Assembly (NCBI RefSeq): GCF_000003815.2
Contig: NC_049985.1
Coordinates: 5,478,692-5,542,691 of the forward strand
DNA: 64,000 nt
Reading direction: 5' to 3'
Source of the DNA: Branchiostoma floridae
Lineage: Eukaryota > Chordata > Leptocardii > Amphioxiformes > Branchiostomatidae
A model generated the notes under the pieces. The model did no database searches, was not told where the DNA came from, and saw nothing but the letters and a program-made list of their open reading frames with translations. Both the position numbers and the translations under genes were made by a program. The stretch's first letter is position 1. Each line of letters opens with the position of its first letter. Positions 31,401 through 43,500 of the stretch are shown here, in pieces.

Positions 31401-32572
31401 GTTTTTAAACTTGAATAACTGAGACAAATAAAGAATGAATGAAATGAGCAAAATATTAATGTAACGTTATCTATCAGTCATGGCGTAAGGCACAGGCAGA
31501 CTATTTTAATATTCCGTAATTCGTAGGGAACATCGTCTTATTCTTGTAATTCGTAGTGAGGCAACCACATTTTGCATAATTGCCTTTTGCATACTGTAAT
31601 TGCCTTCCTTGATTTTATCGTAATACGTAGGGTTAAAACTTCTGAACTCAGCATAAAGCATTGTGGTATCTCTTTGTGGTTCTTCTGAGAATCTCCTTCT
31701 TCTTCCATTTGAGGCTACCAACTTCAACATGCTGATTTTGTAGCCTATATCATCATCATCATCGGTCGACATGCTTACACACGACGGGGTTATATAACCT
31801 ATATACCGACTGCAAGGTCTGATCCACTCTCTAACGTCCTTGCTCACACCGGAATGGTCCCCTACTCTTTTGGATATTATTTGTGGTGGGTTCTTTTACG
31901 TGCTTGGGGTGTGGCTCTCCCCAAACACGGGACCTCCAATATTACATATTTAACAATATATCCGAGGGACAGCCCTAGCAGAAGCTAGGTATTCATTTTT
32001 CCCCTGAGTGAAGTGAGGAGACATCATAGTACAGAGAGAAAACATCAGGATACAGCATATAGTGATATAATGTTTAGCATTGGTATACTAGTACAGTCAG
32101 TGATATAGTATAGGTCAGATTGTGATATATAGTATAGTCTTGACCTCAACTCTTCACCACGGATCGTAAACACATGCTAAAGGTCAAAACCTGTGTAAAT
32201 GATCAAACTACACACATCATGGCTGGCCACGTTGCGTATGCACTCACTGTCCTTTCATGGTGCATATCGTTTCACGTTCAAACTTATGGAAAACTATTCA
32301 GCAAAAAGCAGTGGGTAGCAATGGTATTTTGTTGTGAATAGGCTGGACTTCACATAAAAATCGCTTCGTTTGCAGAACTTTCTGATCAGCTGATCGTGAA
32401 ACTGACGCAACTTTTGGCCACAACTACATCATATCGCTTATCATAAAACTCCACATATAACCACTGCCTGGCACCATATTACTATACTTGAACACATACG
32501 TACCGCTAATGTAGCCACCGCGGCAGCACCGCCAAACAGATAAAGTAAGACTTGAAAATCTAAACCTATCAT
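22494..32572 (-). CDS. ALG5: ALG5, dolichyl-phosphate beta-glucosyltransferase (3' end not found)
   Basis: ALG5 transfers glucose from UDP-glucose to dolichyl phosphate on the cytosolic face of the ER, making the donor for glucosylation of the N-glycan precursor. Ten exons read in frame on the minus strand: 32504-32572, 30429-30603, 29896-29942, 29444-29512, 28765-28857, 28206-28319, 27704-27763, 26982-27065, 25291-25358 and 22494-22579. Together they give 288 residues, against about 324 in human. A single N-terminal membrane helix spans roughly residues 5-30. The GT-A fold follows, with LDLSVIVPSYNEEER, VVDDGSKD, the metal-binding DXD within LLFADADAATKF, then CGSRAHLQDE, GIRDTQCGFKLL and AVHWTEIDG. 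All introns are GT-AG. The last 35 or so residues are missing: no exon for them was seen down to 13 kb. The exon may be diverged, or lie in the N gap at 17032-17131. The start ATG faces EXOSC8. Confidence 0.95.
22592..23100. repeat. 198-bp tandem duplication interrupted by a MITE
   Basis: CCTCTGGTTA..CATCATTTAGAGACAAAACATA occurs near 22596 and 22902. GTGATTGTCCAGA..GGAATTCTGCTTCCACA occurs at 22857 and 23055, a spacing of 198 bp. The first spacing is about 306 bp, which equals 198 plus the 109-bp element inserted at 22672-22780. Confidence 0.75.
22672..22780. mobile_element. palindromic MITE (family A, copy 1)
   Basis: Arms of about 49 bp pair around a short A/T loop. The left arm begins AGCCTGGTTACCATCC and ends CACTCGCTACCC; the right arm mirrors it. 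A second copy lies at 63865-63966. Confidence 0.85.
23119..24642. mobile_element. foldback element carrying the 39-bp minisatellite
   Basis: The segment at 23119-23153 (GTCTCCAGG..CACCATCCGGGTAGTAG) is the imperfect reverse complement of 24605-24642 (CTACTACCCGGATGGT..CTCCAGAGAC). These inverted repeats bracket the tandem array and share the ACCATCCG core with the family A MITE, suggesting that the array grew inside such an element. Confidence 0.6.
23154..24574. repeat. minisatellite, 39-bp unit, about 36 copies
   Basis: The unit contains TCGCTTCTTGCTCTAAATTT followed by TATTATACACTATATACAG, 39 bp in total. It is nearly identical across the right two thirds and more diverged at the left edge. 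Variant units with CTCGCTCCAACTTTTATTAT and an extra ATGTATACACAG recur near 23610, 23813 and 24413, so there is higher-order structure. Because 39 is divisible by three and the unit lacks stops in some frames, long open frames run through it; these are artefacts. It lies within ALG5 intron 9. Confidence 0.95.
26255..26686. mobile_element. hAT-like MITE, complete, with 8-bp target site duplication
   Basis: Terminal inverted repeats TAGGGCTGGGTACCGGTAC and GTACCGATACCCAGCCCTA bound 432 bp. The 8 bases ATCGTGGA occur on both sides (26247-26254 and 26687-26694), the size of duplication made by hAT transposases. Internal GGTCCAGGTCCGG-type repeats and AT-rich sequence carry no gene. It lies in ALG5 intron 8. 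Confidence 0.9.
31245..31337. mobile_element. short MITE with 14-bp inverted repeats
   Basis: ATTTTTAACCGGGA at 31245-31258 is exactly mirrored by TCCCGGTTAAAAAT at 31324-31337. The 93-bp element lies in ALG5 intron 1. Confidence 0.75.
31838..32021 (-). repeat. tRNA-derived SINE-like repeat, copy 3, head missing
   Basis: It contains the CCCCTACTCTT, GTGGGTTCTTTTACGTG, CTCCCCAAACACGGGACCTC and GAAGCTAGGTATTCATTTTT blocks of copies 1 and 2, then stops before the tRNA-like part. It lies in ALG5 intron 1. Confidence 0.65.
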
Positions 32573-32967
32573 TTTGTTTGTCGAGTTGTCTCCGATCAGC
32601 TGGTCAGCGACGTGCCTGCAAAATCTTTCTTGTACTGAAAATAGCACATTATCCTGAAGCACAGATTCTGAAAGTCCTGTATGGTCACCATTTAAAATAT
32701 AAAGAGCTAGATTATGATGATTGAATAAAAACAATGCATTTCAAGACATTTTGATACTTTGTACAACTGATTTATTTAAAAAAAGATAATATCAAGAGTC
32801 TGAACAGTTTATCTGGCAATATAATTTTTGAATGTGCGGCAGTGAAATTCAGTGACGTTTACCGGACAATCGCAAGCCGAATGAAAAGGGATTTATGATT
32901 GGACAGGGGTTGTAAAACCAGCCAATCAGCAAGTAGCTTAGAAAATAACCCACAGAAACTTTTCAAA
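32573..32967. promoter_or_regulatory. bidirectional ALG5/EXOSC8 promoter
   Basis: The two start codons are only 395 bp apart on opposite strands. Near the EXOSC8 side lie an ATTGG at 32898-32902 and a CCAAT at 32922-32926, two oppositely oriented CCAAT boxes, and a CRE-like TGACGT at 32853-32858. Paired CCAAT boxes are characteristic of NF-Y driven bidirectional housekeeping promoters. No TATA box is evident. Transcription start sites cannot be placed from sequence. Confidence 0.7.
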
Positions 32968-35900
32968 ATGGCGGCAGATTTCAAGTAAGAGCATAGCTTT
33001 CCTCAAAATGTTTGAATTTTAGGTAAAGTATGGCATTATTCTTCGACATGATAAGGTTAAACATTGACATATAACCTTTACTTCTATCTGTGTTTCAGGA
33101 CAGCACAGCCAGTGGAGTATTATCGCCGTTTTCTTGTAAGTTTACAAGACGACATGCTTCCACGTGCGTCTGCTATAAAAATTATTTGCATGCACCCCTT
33201 CCCACCGGCCACTTCCCACTATTAAACGCTACAAAGGACTTCCAAGACCAGAATTTCACTGCGAAATCTATACATCTACATCTAACTGTATTAAAGCAAA
33301 TGGCATATCTATATAGCTGCAGTGTAACTAGATCTAACTAACAGGCCATGCTGTCATCACTGAAACTATAAGATAAAGTTGAAATCTATTTAACCACTCT
33401 ATGATATGAAACCTTGATCTGTTCATCCAATTTGAAAGAAAATCCTACCAGTCCTTTAAATCACTGTTTTTACTTTGTTCCAGAAAGAAGATGTCCGTCC
33501 TGATGGGAGGGAACTGGGAGAAATCAGACACACAACTCTTAACATTGGTGAGTAAGATAATCAACATGGCTATAGAAATAGAAATACATCCAGGTAACAA
33601 AATACACCCAAAAGCAGTCACTCAAGCAACTGGATATGATCTTCAACCAGCCATCCTCAGCGTCACTAACAAAAGACAGTGGATGCTGTCTGAAACGTGT
33701 GACCATTTCCAAAAATTCATATCTAGTTGCTTGAGTATGTAACTGCTTTTTGGTGCAACATGGCTATGGCTATCCAAAGGGTTAAAGCAACTTGGCTTCC
33801 TCCCTTTGAATACTGCCTGAGTGTCATGTCTCTGGTATATCTGATTCAATGAATGATTGGAGCTTACCTGACTAGGGCTGTGTAAGTGAAACTGTGGGTA
33901 GTGGGTACCAGTACCCAGCCAGGGCTCGAAATATGCAAGTTTGTGCATGTAAAATTGGTGTGGTGCAAGTAAGTCCAGACCAAGCTTGCACCAGTAAGAC
34001 TTTTCTTCATTACATACATTTGTTTTGCAGGGTCCATCACAACAGCTGAAGGCTCTGCCCTGGTGAAGCTTGGTAACACAACAGTTATCTGTGGGATCAA
34101 AGCTGTAAGTAGAGACAAACTCATGTAATACAGTACTGTAGTTACTAGTTAGGCCATGGTGACTCGATATGGATGACATCCCATAGGAACCCCAAAACTA
34201 ATGCGAGCATGTAAGTAAAGAAAGTTGCCTTCATTATGAAATCTAAGTGGTCGGAAAGATTGAACAAGTGAATAAACACACAAAGTATGGTGTTCAGAAC
34301 AAAAGATTCTTTACTTTTGTTCTTTCATATCTTCTGCTTTGCTTTGGCAATGACTTTGTCATTCTATGACATTAGTATCCAATATTTTGTGCAATGTACA
34401 TCATTTGTTCAGTCATTTTACAGCAGCTTTGTACAACTTGCAGTTTGGTCAAAAAAAGCTCTTTTTGTGGAAACGGACAAAAATTGCACATGGTTGTCAT
34501 CCATTGAACTTAATCAACATGGCTTTATGTTGGTCAAAACATGTCATTGCCAAATGTAAAGTTACAGGTGTTACAGAATTACTAGTAGATCTACTGTATT
34601 ACAGGAACTGTGTAATCCTACTGCAGAAGAGCCAAAGAAAGGTTTTGTAGGTGAGTTAAATCAACTTTAGCATGATTTTGTAATGTATTTGTAATCTTTG
34701 ACCTGGATGTCTAACCTTCATTGATGCAACTTTAACACTGTATCTAGTAGATCTATTATTGTATATCAACTTTTAGGAACTAGATATTCTTGATGAGACA
34801 TTTGAAATGTTAGCACTCTCAAATCTTCTGGTATTTTAATCCTTTATTTCTGATGTTTGAATCCTACACATTACAGTCTGTTTTCACTGATGGACCACAT
34901 TTAATTTTGAGACATCCACTAGAATCAGTAACTCCTTTTCTGATGTTTATGCTTTTTAAACTTATGTCATTATTGTGAAATGTTATTTTGATTGGAAAAT
35001 GAATATTTGTTTTGTTGCCTTTCCAGTTCCCAATGTGGACCTGCCTCCTCTGTGTTCCCCAAGGTTCCGTCCTGGGCCCCCGAGTGAGCAGGCTCAGGTT
35101 GTCAGCCAGCTTATGGCTGACATTATCGAAAAGTGAGAAACCCTTCAACTAATTTGCATATTCAGCATTTTCCTTGCTTGTTTCCTGCTTGTTCCTCTGA
35201 TTATTAATTTCACCTCTAAAACATTTTAGTGCTTGTTAGGTACATATAATTTTGAACTTCCTGTTTTTCAGTTCTGGTGTTGTAGCATTGGAGGATCTTT
35301 GCATAGTTGAGGGAAAGGTAAATATTAAAGCATATTTATAATGAATGATGATTTATAAAAAAAACTACTAGAGACCTGGTGATAAGGACCACCTGTCTGT
35401 TGTATCCACTTTTTGGCAGTCCCTTAGAATATTTGATGTTCAGTTGCTTGAGTAACTGCTATTTGGCATATCTTATTACCTGTATATCTCACATTCATCA
35501 ACACATAACAACTACCTTGCTCAACCTTAAGTTAAGAATCAAACTGAAGCTGAAGAAGACTGTGCTTACCCAGCATCAATAGAATTTACTGTGTAGTTTT
35601 TATTAAGTGTGTGTATACCACTTGTTGTGTTCAGCTGTGCTGGGTGCTGTACTGTGACATGATGTGTCTGGACTATGATGGCAACGTGGTAGACACGTGT
35701 GTCATCTCTCTACTGGCTGCACTGAAAAATGGTACGTATACATGTGTCTACATCACACTCCAGGGTTCTCCACAGGGCAGTTGAGGGTAGGGGGCCTCTA
35801 TGCTGTGAGTTTGGCCCCATGCTGCATTTCAAACAGCATAGGGTTTTTCTGTTGTTTTGTAACATAGGTAAAACACGCTGGCTTTATTTCATTAAGTTTA

Positions 35901-38293
35901 GCTCAAAATAAAGGGAAATAGTATTTCTGGGGGTCACAAATTTTCAGGATACCCACAGACCCTTGAACAATGCTCAGGCCTGAGCGGCTTCGCCATGCTA
36001 AGATGCCCCCCACACTGTGAAAAATTCCATGTGAGAACATCATATCACTCAAAATAGCGACAAAATGTATTATTTGTTAAGACGTATGAACTTTTTATGC
36101 AAAATTTATGATTCGTAACATGACGAGACTCCAAATTGAAATACATATGTTGAATCATGTACACTTTGTAATTGTTTGTTCAAAGTCATTGGAATCATAT
36201 TGTTATCTGTATGTCAGTAATTTCTTTATCTGTATCTATATAGCTGGTAACACACTAGCTTTGGCGTAACACACCAGCGTAACAACCAGAATGTATGTTA
36301 TTTACGTGTTGTTTTCCTCCCTCCTGGAAGAGTACATGTAGCTGTCACTTTTATAGTAGACAGCTATAGGAGAGTTGAAATGCCAATATGCTTGAACAAG
36401 AGCCTAGACAAGACTTATTATGCATAAGAATGAAGTTGCCATGTGAAAAAGTCGTGTGAAGTTTCTAATGTTCATGAACGTATTTCCAGTCCTACTACCA
36501 GAGGTTACAGTGAATGAGGAGACGGGAAGTCCTGTGACGGACGTGGAGAAAAAGTTACCTCTGAACATCAGGAAATGTCCAGTAGCCACCACATTTGGGG
36601 TGTTTGACGAGTAAGTATTTTACTCAATCTTTTATTTACAGTCAAAATTTGACCTGCCCTACCATAATTTGTTAGCCATTCATGCCATCAATATCAATGC
36701 TTTGAAAATATTTCTAGTACATATCATATTGTTTTTTATGTCATATCTGGGCCAGGATATTAAAATTCAGGATAACGTTTGATAGGGGTGTACCTTACCG
36801 GGTGATAATTTTCCGTATCACACATCACACAGGCTTCTTAGTAGTATCATACAGGCTTCCATCGATTAAATGTAATGCACTCTGTGCCCACTGTTTCAAG
36901 CTTATGGAGTTCTTTTGTTCAAATTTTTCTCGAATTGATGTTATCAAGGAATAAAGTTGTTAAAACAATGTGTCAAATTTTATCCTGTTTGTGACCCGCA
37001 GTCGGGCTGGTACCTTAGGTGATACGGAATACACCGTGTTGTATTCTATATGACTTGTGCTATCAGCACTAATTGCGTTTTCATAACCAGACCAGAGTAA
37101 ATGAATTTTTTTCTCCTTTGTGATTGGCTAACTCTTGTCACCTGACCAGCCACTACCTGTTCACCGACCCGACCAATGAGGAGGAGTGTTTAGCGACGGG
37201 TGTTCTCACCGTAGTCACGACAGAAGACAACAAGATCTGCTGCATGCACAAACCCGGTGAGTGGGAAACTTGATTGCTTCAACCAGGGCTCGAATACCAC
37301 CTGCATATGCAGGTTAGTGCTGGTAAAATTGGAGTGTGCAGCTATTTCTGATGTCTACCTGAACCTAATATTCACCTGCACCACTGGTCCATGCACTGGG
37401 TTTTATGCATAAATGTATGTGTATACAGATTGTTATTAGCTGCATTGACTGTTACCCTTTATAACGTATAAAGGAAAAATAGCAATAGTTCCTGAACAAT
37501 TTTAGTATGATCAATACTTCCCAAAAATAAGAGTGGGGCAGGTAAAATCTGTCTGGTGTAGGTAATTGTCAATGTTATCTGCACCAGTGCAGGTATGCAG
37601 AAAACAGTATTTCAAGCCCTGTTCAACAAATATTGGAGATTTCTGTTACACAACGAGTTAAGTCTCACCTGCCGGCTTTTAGCCAGGCATGCGACCAGGT
37701 GTCAGTTTCACACACTGTTCTAAAAATGTTCAAGAAATTGGATGTACTAGTTGCTCTGAAGAGGCCCTTACACTGGGGAGCAGATGTTCTGACAAGCAGG
37801 AAATTCTGATTGACCAGGGATGCCACTGGGTCATAGATGAAGACAGTGATTTGCCCCTCAGCATACCTTGGAATGCACCTTAACTTCTCTAATACTCAGA
37901 ACCATGGAAGGTCGATGCCCCCTTACCCCCCTACAATACTTGTGTCTGTAGCGTTCGCTGCGTGGTGAATCTCAATCACTAAGAAATTTGACCCCCTAAA
38001 TAAAATCCAAGCCAAAAGCCTGCTCATCACCTGCTTTACTATCAGACATCTTCCTCAGAGATCCTGCCTGGAGTGATATGATGCTTCTTGCCACTACAAC
38101 ATTTTGTATATGTAGCAACTAGCCGATGTAGGTAGCGCTTTTTGCTTACCACAATCCAAAAATGGATTTTTGTTTTTTAGGAGGCACTGCTCTGTCGGAG
38201 AGTAGACTACAAGACTGCATCAACAGGGCTCTCACCAGGGCCGAGGAGGTCAGGAAACTCATTGATGAGACCATCAACAGTGTAGAGAGATAG
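32968..38293 (+). CDS. EXOSC8: EXOSC8, exosome complex subunit (RRP43 type)
   Basis: EXOSC8 is one of the six RNase PH-like subunits in the ring of the RNA exosome, which degrades and processes RNA in nucleus and cytoplasm; animal ring subunits are structural. Eleven exons join in frame: 32968-32984, 33099-33135, 33484-33547, 34031-34104, 34605-34650, 35027-35132, 35272-35317, 35635-35731, 36490-36610, 37150-37256 and 38181-38293. They give 275 aa, close to the human 276. Recognisable segments are [90 protein letters not shown] and [20 protein letters not shown]. All introns are GT-AG. The first exon codes for fewer than six residues, so the start depends on the MAADFK..K junction, which matches the family. 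A poly(A) hexamer lies at 38689-38694. Confidence 0.97.
33585..33760. repeat. interspersed repeat with TTGCTTGAGTAACTGC end, copy 1
   Basis: Segments CAAGCAACTGGATATGAT, GTGTCACTAACAAAAGACAG-like, TGAAACGTGTGACCATTTCC and TAGTTGCTTGAGTA recur at 42362-42562 and 43205-43312, with a partial copy near 35431-35500. It lies in EXOSC8 intron 3 and explains a spurious open frame there. Probably a retroelement 3' end. Confidence 0.55.
37284..37621. mobile_element. hAT-like MITE with CAGGGCTCGAA ends
   Basis: The left end CAGGGCTCGAATACCACC and the right end AGTATTTCAAGCCCTG form an imperfect inverted repeat around 338 bp. TTCAAC occurs on both sides, possibly part of a target duplication. A solo left-end relative is at 33921-33995 (CAGGGCTCGAAATATGCAAG). 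It lies in EXOSC8 intron 10. Confidence 0.65.
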
Positions 38294-39108
38294 TTAGCTT
38301 TACATTTATGTATGTTAAAGGCCATTAATGTTAATCTCCAAGCAGATGTAAGGATCCTGCTTGGTTTTTGTGTTTTATGCCAATTTTGTAGCATTTGGTA
38401 TGTCTTAACTGTTTTATACAAGGAGTAAGTAAAGAGAAAATTGCCTATGCCCCTGAGGCATCACAAAAAATGCAAATTACTAGAAAAAGAAGAGATATGA
38501 TAAGGAGATGTAAAAGGTGAGGAAGTCTGAAAAACATACATAAAACAATTAACCAACATCTGTAACATACTATACTGTATTACAATAACATTGATGTGAT
38601 ACAATAACATCTATATCAGTACAAGCAACTGCATGAAAACAAGCAAAGCACACTGTAGTGATAAAAAGATTAACATACAAAAAGAATTAATAAAGGCATT
38701 AATATTGAATATATAGATATTGGTTCTGAAATAAATGAACCTCAAACAAGTGTAGATATGGTTATACTTTAGTATTATACTGATGCTCTAAAAGTGACCG
38801 CGGTTAGTAAGCAATAGATATGTGGATGGTCAAATAGGTGAAATATGCTTAACAGATCATCCAGCTATGTGATTTCAGCATCCGCGTCAACAGAAATACA
38901 TTGAGTGTTGTAATTCAAAAATGAATGAATACATGGTTTGTTTACTTGATACACCAATATTGTCAACAAGACTGCCAACTGATGAAAAATAACATGTTTT
39001 GACTAAAGTAATCAACTACTCAGACTCCTACATTTGCATGCCTACGTTAGTTATTTTGACTAAACCGGAAATTTGATGGCTCTGTGTGAACCTGTGCTGT
39101 ATTCTATA
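38294..39108 (+). other. EXOSC8 3' UTR and intergenic
   Basis: Sequence after the EXOSC8 stop is AT-rich and non-coding, with an AATAAA at 38689-38694. Nothing else was recognised. Confidence 0.5.
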
Positions 39109-39320
39109 TACTGTAAATGCAGAAATGTTCGCGGTGGATTTATTTTCGCGGTTTTCGTGTTGGCCATTTCACCGCGAATTTAAAACCGGGGTGAACATTA
39201 TTCCAGGGCATTAAGATACTACAGTGCATGGTGCCACCGCGAAATTAAAACCACCGCGAAAAGTCCTTTTCCCCGCTACCGCGAAATTAAATCCCCGCGA
39301 ACTTAAATGCATTTACAGTA
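39109..39320. mobile_element. MITE with TACTGTAAATGC ends (family B, copy 1)
   Basis: Perfect 12-bp terminal inverted repeats TACTGTAAATGC and GCATTTACAGTA enclose 212 bp. Subterminal repeats of the type CCGCGAAATTAAA occur in both orientations and let the element fold back. A shorter relative is at 55312-55408. Confidence 0.88.
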
Positions 39321-39749
39321 CATACAACAATTTGTAAACACATGGTTTGTTTCCGAACACACCACCAATCTATGATTTAATCAACTGTCACTACGACTTA
39401 GTTATCATCACCTACCCCCTCAATAAAAAAAAAAGCTTAATGCGATAATCAACTCTATGGACATTAAAATGTAAATATCTAGCTAGTTCATATTATTTGA
39501 AAAGTAATTGCATTATCACAAATTAATTCTGTAACAAATTGGTTAGATGGACACTAAAACCTATACATGTAACAAACTAAGATGGAAATGAATAAGTCAG
39601 AAATGAAGTCATAGGCGGTAGGCCATCGAGTTTTTGTTGAAATCAGCAGTAGTTTGCTGTAATAAAAATCCAATTCTTATGAATGAACTCAAAGTGTGTA
39701 GTCATTCCACCATGGGAATCCCGAGAATCATACACTATTAAACCATAAT

Positions 39750-40025
39750 GTTACACTGTGTACTCGGCCCACAGAAACATTCCCAAGAATCACTTACACA
39801 TACCGTGCGCTCGGTCCACTGAAAGATTTCCGAGAATCGCCCACTCACACACTGTGTACTCGGGCTACGGAAAGATCCCCGAGAATCGTACACACACACG
39901 GAGCACTCAGTCCACTGAAAGATTTCCGAGAATCGTACACTTACACACACTGTACACGGTTCACAGAAAGATTCCTGACCTCTGAAAGATTCCCGAGAAT
40001 CGCACACAGCGGGTACACACACACA
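39750..40025. repeat. minisatellite, unit about 47-50 bp
   Basis: Units with CACTGTGTACTCGG, CCACTGAAAGATTTCCGAGA and ATCGTACACACA recur about five times; the CGAGAATCG core appears near 39785, 39831, 39880, 39927 and 39990. Non-coding, intergenic. Confidence 0.8.
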
Positions 40026-40556
40026 CTGTCGATTCTAAAGAATCACAAATACGAATGGTTGCCGAAATGACCCCGAAGTTTGCCGAACACCGACTTCTGA
40101 AAGCTTTGGTGTTAAGAACAATAATGAATAGCCAGTCATTTTTATGTAGTTAGTGGAGTTAGCTGCCGTGGTGGTTCATCGGTTCAAGCAGGGCTTCGCA
40201 AACACGTTCGAGCAAACTGCGAAACTACTCCTGTTGGCCTTTGTGCAAACTATCCCCGTGATCTAGAACGATGCAGCAAACGGTAGACAGTACGGTAGTG
40301 CTGTATACAGTGTGTGTTGAGTGTATACGTACAAAGAAAGCAACAGCGATTCCGACAAATACTCGATGGCCTACCGCCCATGATGGAATAGGCTATTCTC
40401 TATATTCATTTGTTTTGTATTTGATACTTCGAGTTATCTGAATGTCTGGTAGTGATGCTATAAATCTCTTATTATTCATATTAAATGCCTTCATGTACTA
40501 AATGTGATATTGCTTGAAAAGTACAGGAATGATACTGTAAACGTTACTTGAGAAAT

Positions 40557-43500
40557 TTAATATTTCTCTTTAACTTTGAAGCAACTGATCTTGAGGTAGT
40601 CACAGCTTTCCTGAAGGACCAACATGCTGTACACCACCAGGTCCAAGGTCACCAACGTCTGAGTGTTACACAGAATAAAACAGGAGTTTAGTAGAGAAAT
40701 AGCTCTATTCTCCCTCTGTAACTTGGGAACTAACGTAGTGATGCCAATTATCATTTGTTCCCAATTGACACCCACTTTGGCTCATGTGCATATTATTCGT
40801 CATTTTATGTATATCATAAAATTTCATTTAAAAAAGGACACTAACCATAGCGAGACACAAAACGTAGTATTCGCTGACGTAGTCACCAAGAAACGAGGAG
40901 AGGAACAACATGGCGGGACCAAGCAAGGAGGTGTCGACCAGAGGCATTTCTGACTTTGTTGCGTCTGCTACCTGTGTACGGAAACAAGACGAAAGTGAAT
41001 ATAAGGTATAGAAAACAAGATTTTAAAACGATTTTGGGGTGTTTCATCCCCAATGAAAATAAATCATACTTAGATCTATGCTTAGAAATATTTCAAGCGT
41101 TGATATAGAGTTATGTAATGATTACAAAAGTCTTCTAGTTATTAGTGGTTGACAAAAAGAAACCTACATGTCAAGCATTGTCTTTGTTTTTCCAAAGATG
41201 TATCAAGTACACTGATGGTGGTTGATAATACCTTTCCAGGTTGGAAGGATAGGTAATAGATGACGAGTAATGAAAAAAGAGATCTGTATTTGTTCTATCT
41301 GCCCTGTGCAGCTAACACGGTGGCCAATTGAGATATCTCCCGCTTGGGTACACCATAGGTTAAGCAAGGAGGTTAAAGAAAGAGACTCTTTCTTTAACCT
41401 CCTTGGGTTAAGTCATTAAAGACATTCTAATCATATCCGAAAGTATCACCTTAAATGGTAACAGTTAGATAGTTATTTGCTCAACACTATCCTGTTGAAC
41501 ATTCAAATAGGAATGACCGATGATAAATCCTTCAAGAGTAAGAAGGTGGTTCGCGCTATGAAATACATTGTGGGTAATATGCCAAAGGTAAAGGCCCCTA
41601 ACGTGTACACAATACTTGTCTGGACTTGTCTTTTTTTTGCGGAACATCGTCCAAACGAATTTTGGTTATATCTCGGGGCCTTCACCTTTGACATTAATCA
41701 CAATGCATCTTGCTGCACATGCGTACTCGAGCAACGGTGTACCTCCTTATTCTACAATGTACTGGAAACGACATATGACGATAAGTACATGACCATACCC
41801 TCAGCACGATGGTAACCTTCGCATGCGCCAGTCCAAGCATGAGATAGTACAAGGTAGGGTAGTTCTGGACAATCTGTTGGGAAGACGCTCCCTTGGTGAG
41901 GAAGGCGAGGATGTGTTGAATCAGGAGAGGACAAGCCGTACGCATCGGACTGGAGCCCTGTAGAGATATCATACAGTAAGCTTTAGAACCACATTTGACA
42001 TTTTGCTTTACGTCACGCTTGTGCAAGGTCACGTGCTTAAATCAATCTGGTCAGTATTCCTGAAGAAGGGTTGGTGTCTGTGGCCGCATTAGCTCATACA
42101 GCATGAGCTGATGTAAAGGACTACATGCAAAAGACTAGCTCTACAACTGTCGCCCACAGCTAGGTGCCTGGTGCAAAATTCAATGAGTCATCTCTTCGTA
42201 GTGGAAAAGAATGTTTCTTCAGAAAAAAGTTTACATTGTTATGGCTTAAACGAAATCCAAAACCTCAAGCTCAATTGTCTTGAGTTGCCTTCTTTGATAA
42301 TACATGAATCAAATTGTCGGCCTAGGTGACATGTGAAAGGTAATATCGACCAGGATGTGCCAAAAAGCAAAGTCAGTGACACCAGTTTCCGTCATTCATA
42401 GTTAGAGTATAAAAGACCTGTTTCTTCCAGATCACTTCAGTGTCACTGACGAAAACTGGTGAATGCCAGTTGAAACGTCTGACCGTTTCCAAATCATATC
42501 CAGTTGCTTGAGTAACTGCTTTTTGGCATATCTTATTACCTGGATGTCTAACCTTCATCGACGTATCGACCAGGATGTTCGTAAATTGCTTTTCTTTACC
42601 TAGTGATCCAAATGGTTTCGATTACCATGGTTTAAGCAAATAAAATATGACATACACGAAGTCCAGCATTGCTGCCTTTGCCCCGTTGTTTGAGGATGAA
42701 GAACATCGCCTCAATGATGATGAAGAAATACGCCACCAAGGTTATGCCTATAACGATAACTCGTGCTTCCAGTTCATAGAAGACCTGTAACATGATAAAA
42801 GCCCCAAAAATTACTTTTTGTCACTAGTCATTCTCACAATGTAGTCTCTAAGTGTCTGACTCACCCACCCACTCTCACTCACTCAATCACTCACTCACTC
42901 ACTAATTCACTCAATCATGCACACACTGGCTCTCTCTCACTAACACTTGCGCTCAACTTTACCACAACTTCTTCCTACATTATGTAAAGCATCTACATGT
43001 ACAGCATCTACGGAATATATATTACCTGTTTCTTCAATTTGGACAATCAAGCTTTTCATAGTTATAGATGAATAATAAACTGGTGGACGTACCGAGTGAT
43101 AAGTACCGATACCAGCTCAGAAATGACCAACAACTAGTAATAATGAGCCAGAGTTACCAATCAAGGATTGATAAGTTTAACAATTTTCCCACATCTATTC
43201 CGATCAAACGGTTGGTTCAGTGTCACTTATGAAAAACAACGGATGTTGTTTGAAACGTCTGACCGTTTCCCAAATCATATCCAGTTGCTTCAGTAACTGG
43301 TTTTTGACGTATCTAAGGATGAAATATGTTATCACCAAGCGAAATAGGGACATCTTCCCTAGATAATTCAAAGACCGCTTGCAGCTAGATGTGCAAAAGT
43401 TAGGTGTGACAGGCCAGGCTCAGTGTAAGATAGTAAACCAACTGCTGTGCCGAGCCGCGTATATGCGAAGCTAGTGCGTTACGCCGAAGGGCGGTTATAC

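Noticed and set aside
33643-34179. Minus-strand open frame of 178 codons inside EXOSC8
   Set aside because: It is antisense to EXOSC8 exon 4 and an interspersed repeat that also occurs at 42362-42562.
40557-40658. Selenoprotein ending as in SELENOI for the phosphotransferases
   Set aside because: Both copies end with ordinary TAA after CFKVKEK(Y/S), with no in-frame TGA near the end.
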